Below are positions 1 through 8,578 of a stretch of DNA of 56,230 nt, piece by piece (position 1 is the stretch's first letter; each line of letters starts with the position of its first letter). The position numbers were made by a program, and so were the translations under genes. The notes under the pieces are model-generated. The model saw only the letters and a list, made by a program, of their open reading frames with translations. It did not search any database and was not told where the DNA came from. This DNA is from Deltaproteobacteria bacterium. Lineage in GTDB: Bacteria > Desulfobacterota > Binatia > Binatales > Binataceae. Where the stretch lies: contig JAJYRQ010000024.1 in the NCBI GenBank assembly GCA_021794015.1, positions 1 to 56,230 on the forward strand. The letters are read 5' to 3'.

Positions 1-345
1 GAATCTACGCGCAGCGACCTGCCTGCCGCGTCGGCGCAGGCAGGTGGGTTCGCCACGCCGCTGGAGGACAAATCGCTTCGCGTAGGCCCTTCGCTTCGCT
101 CAGGGTGACAGGGAGAAGGGAGCTCAGGGGTGACAAGCAGGAGCCGGACGCCCCACTGTCGTCATTCCCCCGCGCGTGTCGGGCGCGCGCGAGGAATCCC
201 GGGTTCCGCTGCCGCGCGAGGGGAATCCCGGGTTCGGCTGACGCAGCGCGGGCGAAACGTTACGATTCTCCGCGTGGCAGTTGCAGCCGAGAATCACGCG
301 CCAAACGAGCCGGGGCGGGCCCGGGCGCTTAAGTGCCGGTATTGG
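1..345. other. Intergenic region with repeats, no gene seen
   Basis: No supported gene lies here. The first 85 bases are a dispersed palindromic repeat (separate entry). Around 90-115 is a short stretch of the type common between bacterial genes (cttcgctcagggtgaca). Between about 188 and 235 a roughly 20-base unit containing aatcccgggttc is repeated twice in tandem. The open frames are Arg/Ala/Pro-rich and overlap one another. The region follows the end of the minus-strand translation operon; I could not identify a clear terminator. Confidence 0.6.
5..85 (+). repeat. Dispersed palindromic repeat, copy A
   Basis: This 81-base element matches, without gaps, the reverse complement of 53332-53411 at 69 of 81 positions by my count, including an identical 28-base core. 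The core contains inverted arms cctgcctgc and gcaggcagg, so it can form a hairpin. It resembles REP/BIME-type intergenic repeats; I cannot name a family. Confidence 0.65.
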
Positions 346-909
346 TCAATGGCCCCGCAGCCGGTCCAGAATCACGGCCGAGGCGGCCCGGACCGAAAGA
401 TGGTTGTAGTCGTCGATGCCGCAAAGCGGCGCCAGGACCAGGTCCGCCTCGGCCACAAGCGCCGGCGCAAGACCGAAGCCGGTGCCGAACAGCAGCAAGG
501 CCGGCCGGGCATCGCTTGCCTGCAGCCGCCGGCGCAAATCGTCGTAGCCGACCGCTGGCCGGCGCTCCCTGGCTGACGTGAATACCAGGGTCGGGTCGAC
601 GCCGCACTGCTTTTTTACCGCAGCGCGGGCCTCGGCCAGCGTCGCCAGGACCTCGACGCGCAAGAGCGCCTCGCGCCTTCGGCCGTCGAAATCGCGGCCC
701 GGGCCGTCCAGCCAATGCCCGATTAGGCGGCGGGCGAAGGCGCGCTGCTGCGCCGTGGGATGGACGACGAAGGTCGCCGTTACGCCGTAGGTGCGCGCCG
801 AGCGGGCGAGATCGTGGACGTCAAGGCTGGTCACCGCCGCGGTGACTACCCGGCCGTGCCGGTCCAGCACCGGGTGATGAAGCAGTGCCGCGAACAGCTC
901 TGCCGCCAC
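346..909 (-). CDS. SPOUT-type RNA methyltransferase (Methyltrn_RNA_4 family)
   Basis: The 187-residue product resembles the small RNA methyltransferase family often encoded beside trmD. The C-terminal half has the SPOUT knot pattern: a hydrophobic strand ending LLLFGTGFGL (about residues 137-146), then VLAPLCGIDDYNHLSVRAA (about 158-176), where the SAM-binding loop is expected. It starts with GTG directly after the trmD stop codon (TAG then GTG), so translation is probably coupled. It is the last gene of the ffh-to-trmD operon. The RNA target is unknown; family assignment is good, function in detail is inference. Confidence 0.8.
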   Translation of the reverse strand: MAAELFAALLHHPVLDRHGRVVTAAVTSLDVHDLARSARTYGVTATFVVHPTAQQRAFARRLIGHWLDGPGRDFDGRRREALLRVEVLATLAEARAAVKKQCGVDPTLVFTSARERRPAVGYDDLRRRLQASDARPALLLFGTGFGLAPALVAEADLVLAPLCGIDDYNHLSVRAASAVILDRLRGH

Positions 910-1590
910 CTAAGCCTTGGTCCGTGCGAGCAAATCGGGCCGCCGCGCGGCGGTTCGTTTGAGGGCCTGCTCGCGCCGCCAGGCCCGTACTGCGGCGTGA
1001 TTGCCGCTTAGCAGCGGTGCCGGTACGCGCAGGCCGCGAAACTCGGCGGGCCGCGTGTACTGCGGATATTCCAGCAGCGAGTCGCCGAACGATTCTTCGT
1101 CGAGCGACCCCGGATTGCCCAGAACACCCGGCACCAGACGGGCCACCGCCTCGATTACCACGAGCGCCGGCAACTCTCCGCCGGCCAGCACGTAGTCGCC
1201 GATCGAGAGTTCCTGATCGGCCAAGGCGCGCGCCCGTTCGTCGAAGCCTTCATAGCGCCCGGCAATCAGCAGGAGCCCCGGCCTGCGCTCGGCAAGTCCG
1301 CGCACAAGCCGCTGCGTCAGCCGCTCGCCCTGCGGAGTCAACAGCACCCGCCAAAGGCCCGGATGTTGCTCGAGCACGCTCTCAACCGCGGCAAACAGCG
1401 GCTCCGGCCGCAGCACCATCCCCCGGCCGCCGCCGTACGGCGCGTCGTCCACTTGCCGGTAGCGACCTAGCCCCCACTGGCGCAGCGGATGGGCCTCGAC
1501 CCGGACCAGGCCCTGCTCGACAGCCCGCCCCAGCGGCCCCGCAAACGGCCGGAACATCTCCGGAAAAAGCGTGATGACGTGGAACTCCAT
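910..1590 (-). CDS. trmD: tRNA (guanine-N1)-methyltransferase TrmD
   Basis: TrmD makes m1G37 in tRNAs whose base 36 is G, which prevents +1 frameshifting. The 226-residue product has the family N-terminus MEFHVITLFPEMF, the PYGGGRGMVLRPEPL segment and the SAM-knot motifs LLIAGRYEGFDERA and SIGDYVLAGGELP. It ends at a normal length. The reading frame stays open upstream to 2163, but the TrmD homology begins at the ATG at 1590, 11 bases after the rimM stop, so the longer reading is rejected. Gene order rimM-trmD is conserved in many bacteria. Confidence 0.96.
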   Translation of the reverse strand: MEFHVITLFPEMFRPFAGPLGRAVEQGLVRVEAHPLRQWGLGRYRQVDDAPYGGGRGMVLRPEPLFAAVESVLEQHPGLWRVLLTPQGERLTQRLVRGLAERRPGLLLIAGRYEGFDERARALADQELSIGDYVLAGGELPALVVIEAVARLVPGVLGNPGSLDEESFGDSLLEYPQYTRPAEFRGLRVPAPLLSGNHAAVRAWRREQALKRTAARRPDLLARTKA

Positions 1591-1601
1591 GGCCGAGCCG
1601 C

Positions 1602-2327
1602 TCAGTCCAACAGGCCGGGAAGCGAAGCGATGGTCACCCGGCGCGCGGCAAGATCGATGGACGTTATCACCTCCGCGATCGCCGGGACGAAAAACTGCCG
1701 GCTCCCTTGTCTGATGACCCACACGTCGTTGGCCTTGGTGGGAAAGATATCGGCGACCGTCCCGAGCGGCTCGCCGTTGGTCAAAAACGCTGTGGCGCCG
1801 AGCACCTGATAATAATAATAGCAACCCGGCGGCCCTGCCGGCGGCAGCGCGCCGGCCTCGACAAACAGGCGCTGGCCGCGCAATGCGGCGGCCGCCGCGA
1901 CATCGCCGATCCCGGCCAGCACGAGCCGCCAGTCGCCGTGTCCCAGCGGCGCGGCAGCCTCGATTCGGTGTTCGGCCAGGGTGCCGGGCGCGGCGCCAAT
2001 CAGTAGCCGGCGCAGCAAGGCAAGTGTCGTGGATTGCGGGTTGTAGAGGCGCGCGCGCAGCGCGCCGCGAAGCCCGTGAGGACCCGCAACGCGGCCTATC
2101 TCGACCAATGGCGGCTGCGGTGCAGGGCTGGCCGGGTCTGCGGCAGGCGGCGTGGGCGCGCATTCGGACAAACCCGGCTTTGCGCCGGCGTCCGCCGGCG
2201 CAAAGCCGGGTTTTGCAGCCGATCCAGCGGCCGCTCCCGCCTCGGCGCGACTGCGGCCCGGGTTGGCGCCCGACTCGGCGCCTGGCTTGAGCGCCGCGCG
2301 CGGCGCGTTGCGGTCCGGGGCGAGCAC
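1602..2327 (-). CDS. rimM: Ribosome maturation factor RimM with N-terminal extension
   Basis: RimM assists assembly of the 30S subunit head near ribosomal protein S19. The RimM domain begins with VEIGRVAGPHGLRGALRARL (about residues 74-93) and includes the PRC-barrel part (NGEPLGTVADIFPTKANDVW). Ahead of it lie about 73 Ala/Pro/Gly-rich residues not usual in the family. The GTG start at 2327 is seven bases after the khpA stop, which favours coupled translation of the extension; a TTG at 2108 next to the conserved domain is the alternative start. The extension contains a perfect palindrome (separate entry). A TAT repeat encodes four tyrosines at the family's aromatic site. Confidence 0.93.
   Translation of the reverse strand: MLAPDRNAPRAALKPGAESGANPGRSRAEAGAAAGSAAKPGFAPADAGAKPGLSECAPTPPAADPASPAPQPPLVEIGRVAGPHGLRGALRARLYNPQSTTLALLRRLLIGAAPGTLAEHRIEAAAPLGHGDWRLVLAGIGDVAAAAALRGQRLFVEAGALPPAGPPGCYYYYQVLGATAFLTNGEPLGTVADIFPTKANDVWVIRQGSRQFFVPAIAEVITSIDLAARRVTIASLPGLLD
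2170..2213. repeat. Perfect 21-bp-arm palindrome inside rimM
   Basis: Arms 2170-2190 and 2193-2213 are exact reverse complements around a 2-base centre. Read as protein in the rimM frame it gives a KPGFAPADAGAKPG-type segment, so the palindrome is translated. It sits in the low-complexity N-terminal extension, not in the conserved domain. This looks like a repeat element tolerated in frame. Confidence 0.85.
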
Positions 2328-2334
2328 GGCTCGG

Positions 2335-2583
2335 TCATCTGTCTTCGATGATTTCGAGAACAGCTTTGCGGTTGGTGCGCGAGGCGACCGCGTTTAGGAT
2401 GGTACGAATCGACTTGGCGGTGCGTCCCTGCTTGCCGATCACTCGTCCCAGATCCTCTTTGGCCACGCGCAACTCCAGCACCGAGGCGGTGTCGCCCTGC
2501 GTTTCTTTGACTTCCACTGCGTCAGGGTTATTCACCAACTGCTGCGCGAGGAACCGGACTAGCTCTTTCATGGTAGGTTCCAT
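2335..2583 (-). CDS. khpA: KH-domain RNA-binding protein KhpA
   Basis: KhpA-type proteins are single type II KH domains that bind RNA, often with KhpB, and are commonly encoded between rpsP and rimM, as here. The 82-residue product has the KH core RVIGKQGRTAKSIRTIL with the GxxG loop GKQG (about residues 50-53). Two starts are possible: ATG 2583 with AGGA upstream, or ATG 2571 (MKELVRFL), which matches the usual N-terminus and has GGAA in front. The call is secure; the start is not. Confidence 0.93.
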   Translation of the reverse strand: MEPTMKELVRFLAQQLVNNPDAVEVKETQGDTASVLELRVAKEDLGRVIGKQGRTAKSIRTILNAVASRTNRKAVLEIIEDR

Positions 2584-2603
2584 AGGCGTGGGTCCTGTGG
2601 TGG

Positions 2604-2858
2604 TTAGGTGGACGCCGGCGCGGCTGTTTGCCGGCTAAGGGCGCGCCTGAGCGTCTGGCTCGGCCGAGCGCCGGACTTGAGCCACCAGTCGAGCCGCTGC
2701 TGGCGCACGACCAGCTTGGGCGGGTTGGCCCTGGGGTCGTAGGTGCCGAGTAGCTCGACGAAGCGGCCGTTGCGCGGCGAGCGCGCGTCAGCGACCACGA
2801 CGCGATAAAAGGGTTTCTTGCGGCCGCCCTGGCGGCGCAAGCGAATCACCGCTGCCAT
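2604..2858 (-). CDS. rpsP: 30S ribosomal protein S16
   Basis: Small subunit protein S16, 84 residues, with the standard N-terminus MAAVIRLRRQGGRKKPFYR and the NGRFVELLGTYDPRANPPKL core. The length is normal. An AAGGAG-type ribosome binding site precedes the ATG. It lies between ffh and khpA in the conserved ffh-rpsP-khpA-rimM-trmD order. Confidence 0.97.
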   Translation of the reverse strand: MAAVIRLRRQGGRKKPFYRVVVADARSPRNGRFVELLGTYDPRANPPKLVVRQQRLDWWLKSGARPSQTLRRALSRQTAAPAST

Positions 2859-2885
2859 AAAACGGAACTTGCTCCTTCCATAGCC

Positions 2886-4217
2886 TTAAACTCCCAACCC
2901 GAAGCGACGCGCGATCGGACCTGCCTGGGCCATCTTCTTCATCAATTTGCGCGTCTGTTCAAACTGCTTGACGAAGCGGTTTACCTCCTGGACGCTGGTG
3001 CCGCTGCCGGCGGCGATGCGCTGGCGTCTTCGCCCGTTCAGGATCAGATGATTGGCCCGCTCCTGCGCGGTCATCGAGTCGATAATCGCCTGGATACGCG
3101 CCAGCTCGCGTTCGGCCTCTGCCGGGTCGGCCGCCGGGGCGATCTTCTTGAAGCCGGGGACCATGGCGAGCAGGTCGGCGATAGGGCCCATTTTGCGCAG
3201 CGCGCGCAGTTGGTCGGCGAAATCGCGCACCGTGAAGTCGTCTTTGCGCAGCTTGCGCTGCGCCTGGCGCGCGGCCGCGCTATCGTAATTTTGCCTGGCC
3301 TTTTCGACCAGGGTCATCACGTCGCCCATGCCCAGGATGCGCGAGGCGAGCCGGTCGGGGTGGAACACTTCCAGGGCTTCCAGCTTTTCGCCGACCCCGG
3401 CAAACAGAATCGGCACGCCCGTCACCAACCGCATCGAGAGCGCCGCGCCCCCGCGCGCATCGCTCTCCAGCTTGGTCAAAATGAGCCCCGACAGGCCCAA
3501 CCGCTCGTTAAAGCCGCGCCCCACGCCGGCCGCCTCCTGCCCGGTCATGGCGTCGGCCACCAGCAAAATGTGGTTGGGGCTGGCCGCGGCCTTGAGCCGC
3601 TGAGCCTCCTCCATCAGCTCGCGGTCGATCTGAAGCCGTCCGGCGGTGTCGAAGATCACCACGTCGTGGCCGGCCGCGTCGGCCCGTGCCAGCGCGCGGC
3701 TGGCGATTTCCACCGGGTCCTGGTCGCTGCGGCTGTCCAGCGCCGCGACCCCTGCCGCCTGGGCCAGGACGCGTAGCTGTTCGATGGCCGCGGGGCGCCG
3801 AACGTCGGTTGAAACCAGCAGCGGCGAGCGCCCGCGCTCGACCTTAAGCCAGCGCGCCAGCTTGGCTGCGGTCGTCGTCTTCCCCGAGCCCTGAAGCCCG
3901 ACCAAGAGAAGCCTGACCGGCGGCCGGAATTTCAAGTCCAGCTCTCGGGCCTCGCCGCCCAGCACCGCCCGCAGCTCCTCGCCGACCATGCCGAGAATCT
4001 GCTGCTCCGGCGTGAGCGAACGCAGCAGTTGCTGTCCCTTAAGCTTGGCTTTCAGTCCGGCGATGAACTGGGCGACGACGTCCAGGTTGACGTCGGCCTC
4101 GAGCAGGGCAAGCCTCACCTCGCGCAGGGCCTGTTCGATACTGCGCTCGGTGATCCGTCCCTGCCCGCCGAGCTTCTTGAAGACGCCCTCGAGCCTTTCG
4201 GCCAGAATTTCAAACAT
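2886..4217 (-). CDS. ffh: Signal recognition particle protein Ffh (SRP54)
   Basis: The SRP GTPase binds signal peptides on ribosomes and delivers nascent membrane proteins to FtsY. The 443-residue protein has the N-terminal helical bundle (1 to about 90), then the G domain with P-loop LQGSGKTTTAAKLARWL (about residues 108-124), DTAGRLQIDRELM and TKLESDARGGAAL. The C-terminal M domain carries the RNA-binding helix (LNGRRRQRIAAGSGTSVQEV). It is the first gene of the operon that continues through rpsP to trmD. Length and domains are complete. Confidence 0.97.
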   Translation of the reverse strand: MFEILAERLEGVFKKLGGQGRITERSIEQALREVRLALLEADVNLDVVAQFIAGLKAKLKGQQLLRSLTPEQQILGMVGEELRAVLGGEARELDLKFRPPVRLLLVGLQGSGKTTTAAKLARWLKVERGRSPLLVSTDVRRPAAIEQLRVLAQAAGVAALDSRSDQDPVEIASRALARADAAGHDVVIFDTAGRLQIDRELMEEAQRLKAAASPNHILLVADAMTGQEAAGVGRGFNERLGLSGLILTKLESDARGGAALSMRLVTGVPILFAGVGEKLEALEVFHPDRLASRILGMGDVMTLVEKARQNYDSAAARQAQRKLRKDDFTVRDFADQLRALRKMGPIADLLAMVPGFKKIAPAADPAEAERELARIQAIIDSMTAQERANHLILNGRRRQRIAAGSGTSVQEVNRFVKQFEQTRKLMKKMAQAGPIARRFGLGV

Positions 4218-4289
4218 ACGTTGGCTGCGGCTGCGATCCTGACACCCCGTTCCTATGCTATTACGGCGCCGGGTCGAGCGCGAGCATTC

Positions 4290-4319
4290 ATACTAACCAC
4301 CTCTGCCCGAAAGCTTCAA
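4290..4319 (-). promoter_or_regulatory. Possible sigma-70 promoter for ffh operon
   Basis: On the minus strand TTGAAG (4314-4319) and TAGTAT (4290-4295) are separated by 18 bases, about 70 bases upstream of ffh. The match to the consensus is moderate. This is pattern reading only. Confidence 0.35.
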
Positions 4320-4426
4320 CCGCGCAGCCAGCCGCCTAAGCCAGGCCGGCGCCTGGGGCAAAGCCGCCCGTTGTCGCCAGGCAGGATTCCGCGAACCGCC
4401 ACGCGGCCTTTGCAGGGAGTGCTCTC

Positions 4427-5965
4427 TTACGCTGTCGGCCGGTCCAGCGAGCGGTACTGAATCGCCTCGCTTACGTGATGCGCCTGGATGGGAGCCGCCG
4501 GGTCGCCGTGCTCCAGGTCGACGATGGTGCGGGCAACCTTGAGGATGCGAGTGTAGGCGCGCGCGCTCAGCCCGAGGCGATTGATGGCAAGTTCGATCAA
4601 CCGCTCGCCGGCAGCGTCGAGCCGGCACCATTCGCGCAGCTCGCGCGCGCCCATCCGGGCGTTGGAATAGAGCCGGGTGCCGCGAAAACGCTGGAGCTGC
4701 ACCTGGCGCGCCCGGTTGACCCGCTCGCGCGCCGCGGCCGACGACTCGGCCGGGCTTTTGTCGGCCAGGTCGCGGTACTGGACGGCCGGAACCTCGATGT
4801 GAATGTCAATCCGGTCGAGCAGGGGCCCTGAGATGCGCGAGCGGTAGCGTTGGATCGCCATCGGCGAGCAAGTGCATTCGTGGCGCGGATCGGTGAAAAA
4901 CCCGCACGGACACGGGTTCATCGCCGCCACCAGCATCACGCTGGCCGGGAAGGTCAGCGTTCCCATGACCCGCGCGATGGTTATCCGGGCGTCCTCGAGC
5001 GGCTGGCGCAGCACCTCAAGCACGTTCTTGCGAAATTCCGGCAGCTCGTCCAGAAAAAGCACCCCATGATGGGCCAGACTGACCTCGCCCGGACGCGGAA
5101 GCGGACCGCCCCCGATAAGCCCGGCATCCGAGATGGTGTGGTGCGGAGAGCGAAAGGGGCGGGTCGCGACCAGCGCGCGGCCGTCCAAGAGCCCCGAGAC
5201 GCTGTGGACCTTGGTGGTCTCGATCGCCTCCTCGAATGTCATGGCCGGCAGGATCGTCGGCAGTCGTCGCGCAAGCATCGTTTTGCCCGACCCGGGAGGC
5301 CCTATCATGAGAACGTTGTGCCCGCCGGCAGCCGCCACTTCCAGCGCCCGCTTGGCCTGTTCCTGGCCCCGCACCTCGCTGAAATCGACCTCGTACTGGC
5401 CGGCCATCTCGAACAACTCGGGGGTGTTGGTCGCCACCGGCTCGAGTTCTCTGACGCCTTCCAGGAAATCGATCACGTCGTGCAGAGTCTGGGCGGCGAG
5501 CACCGTGGCGCCGTCGTTCACCACTGCAGCCTCAGCGGCGTTTTCCGTGGGCAGGATGAGGCTGGCCAGCCGGCGCTGGCGGGCCAGCAAGGCGCTGGGC
5601 AGGGCGCCGTTGATTCCCTTGATTCGCCCGTCGAGCGCAAGCTCGCCCAGGAACATCGAGGAGCTCAGGCGCTCCTGCCGAATTGCTCCGTTGGCCGCCA
5701 GGATGCCCACCGCCATGGGCAGGTCGAACGTGGAGCCTTCCTTGCGCCGGTCGGCTGGCGCAAGGTTCACGGTAACGCGCCGATTGGGGAACTCGTAGCC
5801 GGAGTTGACGATCGCCGACTTGACGCGTTCGTGGGCCTCGCGCACCGCGCCTTCGGCAAGACCGACCGTCTTGAGGCCGGGCAGGCCGCTGCCCAGGTCA
5901 ACCTCGACCTCGACCGGGTAGGCATCAACCCCCGAAATCGCGCTGGAAAGGACGCTGGCCAGCAA
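4427..5965 (-). CDS. comM: YifB/ComM-family Mg-chelatase-like AAA ATPase
   Basis: ComM-family proteins are hexameric AAA+ helicases; in Vibrio ComM drives branch migration during natural transformation, and the family is present even in bacteria not known to be competent. The 512-residue product has the Lon-S5-like N-terminal domain (to about residue 170), then a Mg-chelatase AAA module with Walker [18 protein letters not shown] and Walker [10 protein letters not shown]. The cysteine-rich [10 protein letters not shown]...CTCSP insertion and the C-terminal Mg-chelatase domain ([15 protein letters not shown]) are present. It is transcribed in the same direction as the ffh operon, 209 bases upstream of it, but is probably separate. 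Confidence 0.92.
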   Translation of the reverse strand: MLASVLSSAISGVDAYPVEVEVDLGSGLPGLKTVGLAEGAVREAHERVKSAIVNSGYEFPNRRVTVNLAPADRRKEGSTFDLPMAVGILAANGAIRQERLSSSMFLGELALDGRIKGINGALPSALLARQRRLASLILPTENAAEAAVVNDGATVLAAQTLHDVIDFLEGVRELEPVATNTPELFEMAGQYEVDFSEVRGQEQAKRALEVAAAGGHNVLMIGPPGSGKTMLARRLPTILPAMTFEEAIETTKVHSVSGLLDGRALVATRPFRSPHHTISDAGLIGGGPLPRPGEVSLAHHGVLFLDELPEFRKNVLEVLRQPLEDARITIARVMGTLTFPASVMLVAAMNPCPCGFFTDPRHECTCSPMAIQRYRSRISGPLLDRIDIHIEVPAVQYRDLADKSPAESSAAARERVNRARQVQLQRFRGTRLYSNARMGARELREWCRLDAAGERLIELAINRLGLSARAYTRILKVARTIVDLEHGDPAAPIQAHHVSEAIQYRSLDRPTA

Positions 5966-6110
5966 AACGGTCTAACCTTCGCCCCAAAACCGGCAGGTTC
6001 GTCGTACAACAAATCGACGGCTGAGACAACCCGGCGGCCCGGGCGCGCCGGTGTCGGATACCGCGCCGCGGTGGCCCGGCCAACGGCGGCAAGCGGCCTG
6101 GCGGCCTGAA

Positions 6111-7355
6111 CTAGGCCGCCGCGGCTCCGCTTTTCGCACCTGTGTAAGGCCAGATCACGCCCGCAGTCGCCAGGTCGGCCCGCTCGGCGCTGCTAAGCCC
6201 CAGGAGCTGACCGAGCACGTAGTCGTCGTGCTCTCCTACCTCGGGAGCCGCAGAGCGGACGGCGGCCGGCGTGCGGCTGAGCTTAAGCGGGATGCCGGTC
6301 ACCTGGGTGGTTACGCCTTCGCCCAGCGGCAAGCGCGGCCAGAAACCGCGCTCGGCCAGGTGAGGGTCGCGCGCGCACAGGTCGGCCCCGTTGGCGACCA
6401 CGCCGCTCGGCACCCCGGCCTGCTGCAGCAGGGCCATTGCCTGCTCCGCGCTTTGCTCGCGGCTCCAGGCGTTTATCCGGGCGTCCAGTTCGCTCCGGTT
6501 GCGCATCCGCAAAAAGAGGGTGCGAAACTTCTCAGCCGCAGCCCACGGCGGCGACCCCAGCGCTTTTACGAACCGCTCCCACTGCGCCTGCGAGCGTATC
6601 GAGATTGCCAGCCAGCGGTCGTCGTCCCCGTCGCGCGGCCGGCACCGGTAAACCCCGTGGGGCGCGGCCGGGCCCTCCTGGGAATCGTAGCGCGGCGGCT
6701 GTTGCGCGCGCCGGTTGACCGAGATGTCCAGCAGCGCCGGACCGATCACCGCGCAGAGCGCCTCGAATTGAGAAAGATCGACGAACTGCCCCCGGCCGGT
6801 GCGCCGGCGGTGCCAAAGCGCAGCCAGCGCGGCCAGCGCTCCGGTGTATCCTCCGGCCATGTCGGCGTAGGAGTAGCCGTAGCCGGCGGGCGCACCGTCT
6901 TCCTCGGCCATCATCAAGGTTAAGCCGCCAAGCGCATGCAGCGTCGGACCGTAGCTCACGTAGTTGGCGCGCGGGCCGCTATGACCCAGACCGGACATGC
7001 TGATGCAGATTATCTCCGGCTTGACCGCCGCCAGCGAGGCATAGTCCATGCCCCAGTTGCGCATCACCCGCGCCGAAAAGTTGTCGATGACGATGTCGCT
7101 CAGCTTTACCAGCCGGCGCGCCAACTCGACGCCGGCCGGGACGGCCATGTTGATCGCCACCGAGAGCTTGTTCCGGTTGAGGTCGCCGTTGATGCCGATG
7201 CGTCGGGGGCTCAGCACGCTCATCGCGCTTTCACCCCCGCGATCGACCTTGATAACCTCGGCGCCTTGGTCGGCCAGCACCCGGGTGGCCACCGGCCCGG
7301 CAACCACCCAGGTGAAGTCCAGCACCCTTATTCCGGCAAGCGGCGCGTCAGCCAT
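6111..7355 (-). CDS. CaiB/BaiF class III CoA-transferase, probably catalytic subunit
   Basis: Class III CoA-transferases move CoA between carboxylic acids through an enzyme-bound aspartyl-thioester. The 414-residue protein has the family N-terminus (GIRVLDFTWVVAGPVATRVL), the DQGAEVIKVDR strand and the segment YSYADMAGGYTGALAALAAL (about residues 162-181). The Asp in YADMAGG aligns with the catalytic Asp of the family. It lies 17 bases downstream of a second family member, so the two are probably one operon and may form a heteromer, as in BbsEF-type enzymes. The substrate is unknown. Confidence 0.88.
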   Translation of the reverse strand: MADAPLAGIRVLDFTWVVAGPVATRVLADQGAEVIKVDRGGESAMSVLSPRRIGINGDLNRNKLSVAINMAVPAGVELARRLVKLSDIVIDNFSARVMRNWGMDYASLAAVKPEIICISMSGLGHSGPRANYVSYGPTLHALGGLTLMMAEEDGAPAGYGYSYADMAGGYTGALAALAALWHRRRTGRGQFVDLSQFEALCAVIGPALLDISVNRRAQQPPRYDSQEGPAAPHGVYRCRPRDGDDDRWLAISIRSQAQWERFVKALGSPPWAAAEKFRTLFLRMRNRSELDARINAWSREQSAEQAMALLQQAGVPSGVVANGADLCARDPHLAERGFWPRLPLGEGVTTQVTGIPLKLSRTPAAVRSAAPEVGEHDDYVLGQLLGLSSAERADLATAGVIWPYTGAKSGAAAA

Positions 7356-7372
7356 AGACGGTACCCCCTTTT

Positions 7373-8578
7373 TCAGATGACCTTTTCGCCGGCCAGTACG
7401 GCCAATTCATCCGCTCCCACGCCCAGCTCGTCGCACAGCACCTGCCGGCAGTGCTCGCCGACCAGCGGCGGGCGCCGATAGACCCGCCAGGGCGTGCCGT
7501 GAAACAGGTAGGGCGCGCCGGGGTAGCGAAAGCTGCGGCCCAGCTCCGGATGCTCCACCTCGACGAAAAAGTCGCGCGCCTTTAGCTGCGCGTCCTCGAA
7601 CAGCGCTTCGGGCGGCCGCACCGCTGCGTAGGGCAGCCGTAAGAGCTGCGCGCGCTCGAGCAGATCGTTCGAAGCATAGTCTTTCACCCACTCGTCGAGA
7701 ACGTCAAAAATGTGCTCGGCTTGCTGGCGGCGCACCACGAAGTCGTTCCACTTCGCCTCGTGCAAGTCCTGCGCCTTGCCGTCCCCGGCAACCCATTCAA
7801 CCAGGGAGGTCCAGTCGCCCAAGGTGCAGTGCAGCACGTAGCCGTCCGGGCACTTGCCCACGCGAAAAAAACGGCTCCAGTGCAGCGTGCCACGGCGCGG
7901 CTCTACCTGCCCGGCGCCGAAAAAACTTGGCGCCACGTGCTCGACCGCCGAAGCCGTTGCCTCCTGCATGCTGAGATCGACCCACTGCCCCAGGCCGTCG
8001 CGCTCGCGCGCCATCAGCGCGCACATCGTGCCAATCGCCCCGTAGTAGGCCGCCGAGTGATAAGCTTGCAGGCCGAAGGGCCGCACCGGCGGACGGCCGG
8101 GAGAGCCGTTGACGTAAAGCATCCCGCCCAGCGCTGCCAGCACCGTGTCGTCGGCCTCGAAGTCGCGGTACGGCCCGCTTTGCCCAAACGGCGTTAACGA
8201 GGTCACGATGACGCCCGGATTGGTCCGGGAAAGCTGCTCGTAGCCAAGCCCCTGCTTTGCCAGGAAGCCCGGCGCAAAGCTCTCGATCACCGCGTCGGCC
8301 GAAGAGACCAGGCGCAGGAAAAGCTCCCGGCCGCGCTCATGCCCGAGCTCCAGCGTGAGCGACCGCTTGTTCAGATTGTAGAACCAGAAAAACAGGCTGC
8401 GGTCGGGATGCGGCAGGTCGCCCGCAAACGGTCCGATACGCCGCGCCGGGTCGCCCCCGGGCGGCTCGACCTTGATAACGTCGGCCCCCATATCGGCCAA
8501 CAGCCGCCCGCACAACTGCGCTCTGTGGCCGGTCAGGTCGAGCACCCTAAGTCCTGTCAGTGCTCCGGCATTCTCCAT
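7373..8578 (-). CDS. CaiB/BaiF CoA-transferase-like protein lacking the expected Asp
   Basis: The 401-residue protein is a full-length CaiB/BaiF relative: LRVLDLTGHRAQLCGRLLAD at the start, MGADVIKVEPPGGDPARRIG, and a C-terminal half ending near ELGVG. At the position of the catalytic Asp the sequence reads GLQAYHSAAYYGAIG, so His/Ser replace the expected aspartate. A good ribosome binding site (GGGGAG) precedes the ATG. Together with the downstream gene this suggests a heteromeric enzyme with one catalytic and one structural subunit; that is inference from alignment by eye. Confidence 0.85.
   Translation of the reverse strand: MENAGALTGLRVLDLTGHRAQLCGRLLADMGADVIKVEPPGGDPARRIGPFAGDLPHPDRSLFFWFYNLNKRSLTLELGHERGRELFLRLVSSADAVIESFAPGFLAKQGLGYEQLSRTNPGVIVTSLTPFGQSGPYRDFEADDTVLAALGGMLYVNGSPGRPPVRPFGLQAYHSAAYYGAIGTMCALMARERDGLGQWVDLSMQEATASAVEHVAPSFFGAGQVEPRRGTLHWSRFFRVGKCPDGYVLHCTLGDWTSLVEWVAGDGKAQDLHEAKWNDFVVRRQQAEHIFDVLDEWVKDYASNDLLERAQLLRLPYAAVRPPEALFEDAQLKARDFFVEVEHPELGRSFRYPGAPYLFHGTPWRVYRRPPLVGEHCRQVLCDELGVGADELAVLAGEKVI

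Noticed and set aside
1591..2163. N-terminal extension of the trmD reading frame (frame 910-2163)
   Set aside because: The extra residues overlap rimM in another frame, are Arg/Ala-rich and have no similarity to TrmD. The normal TrmD start is ATG 1590.
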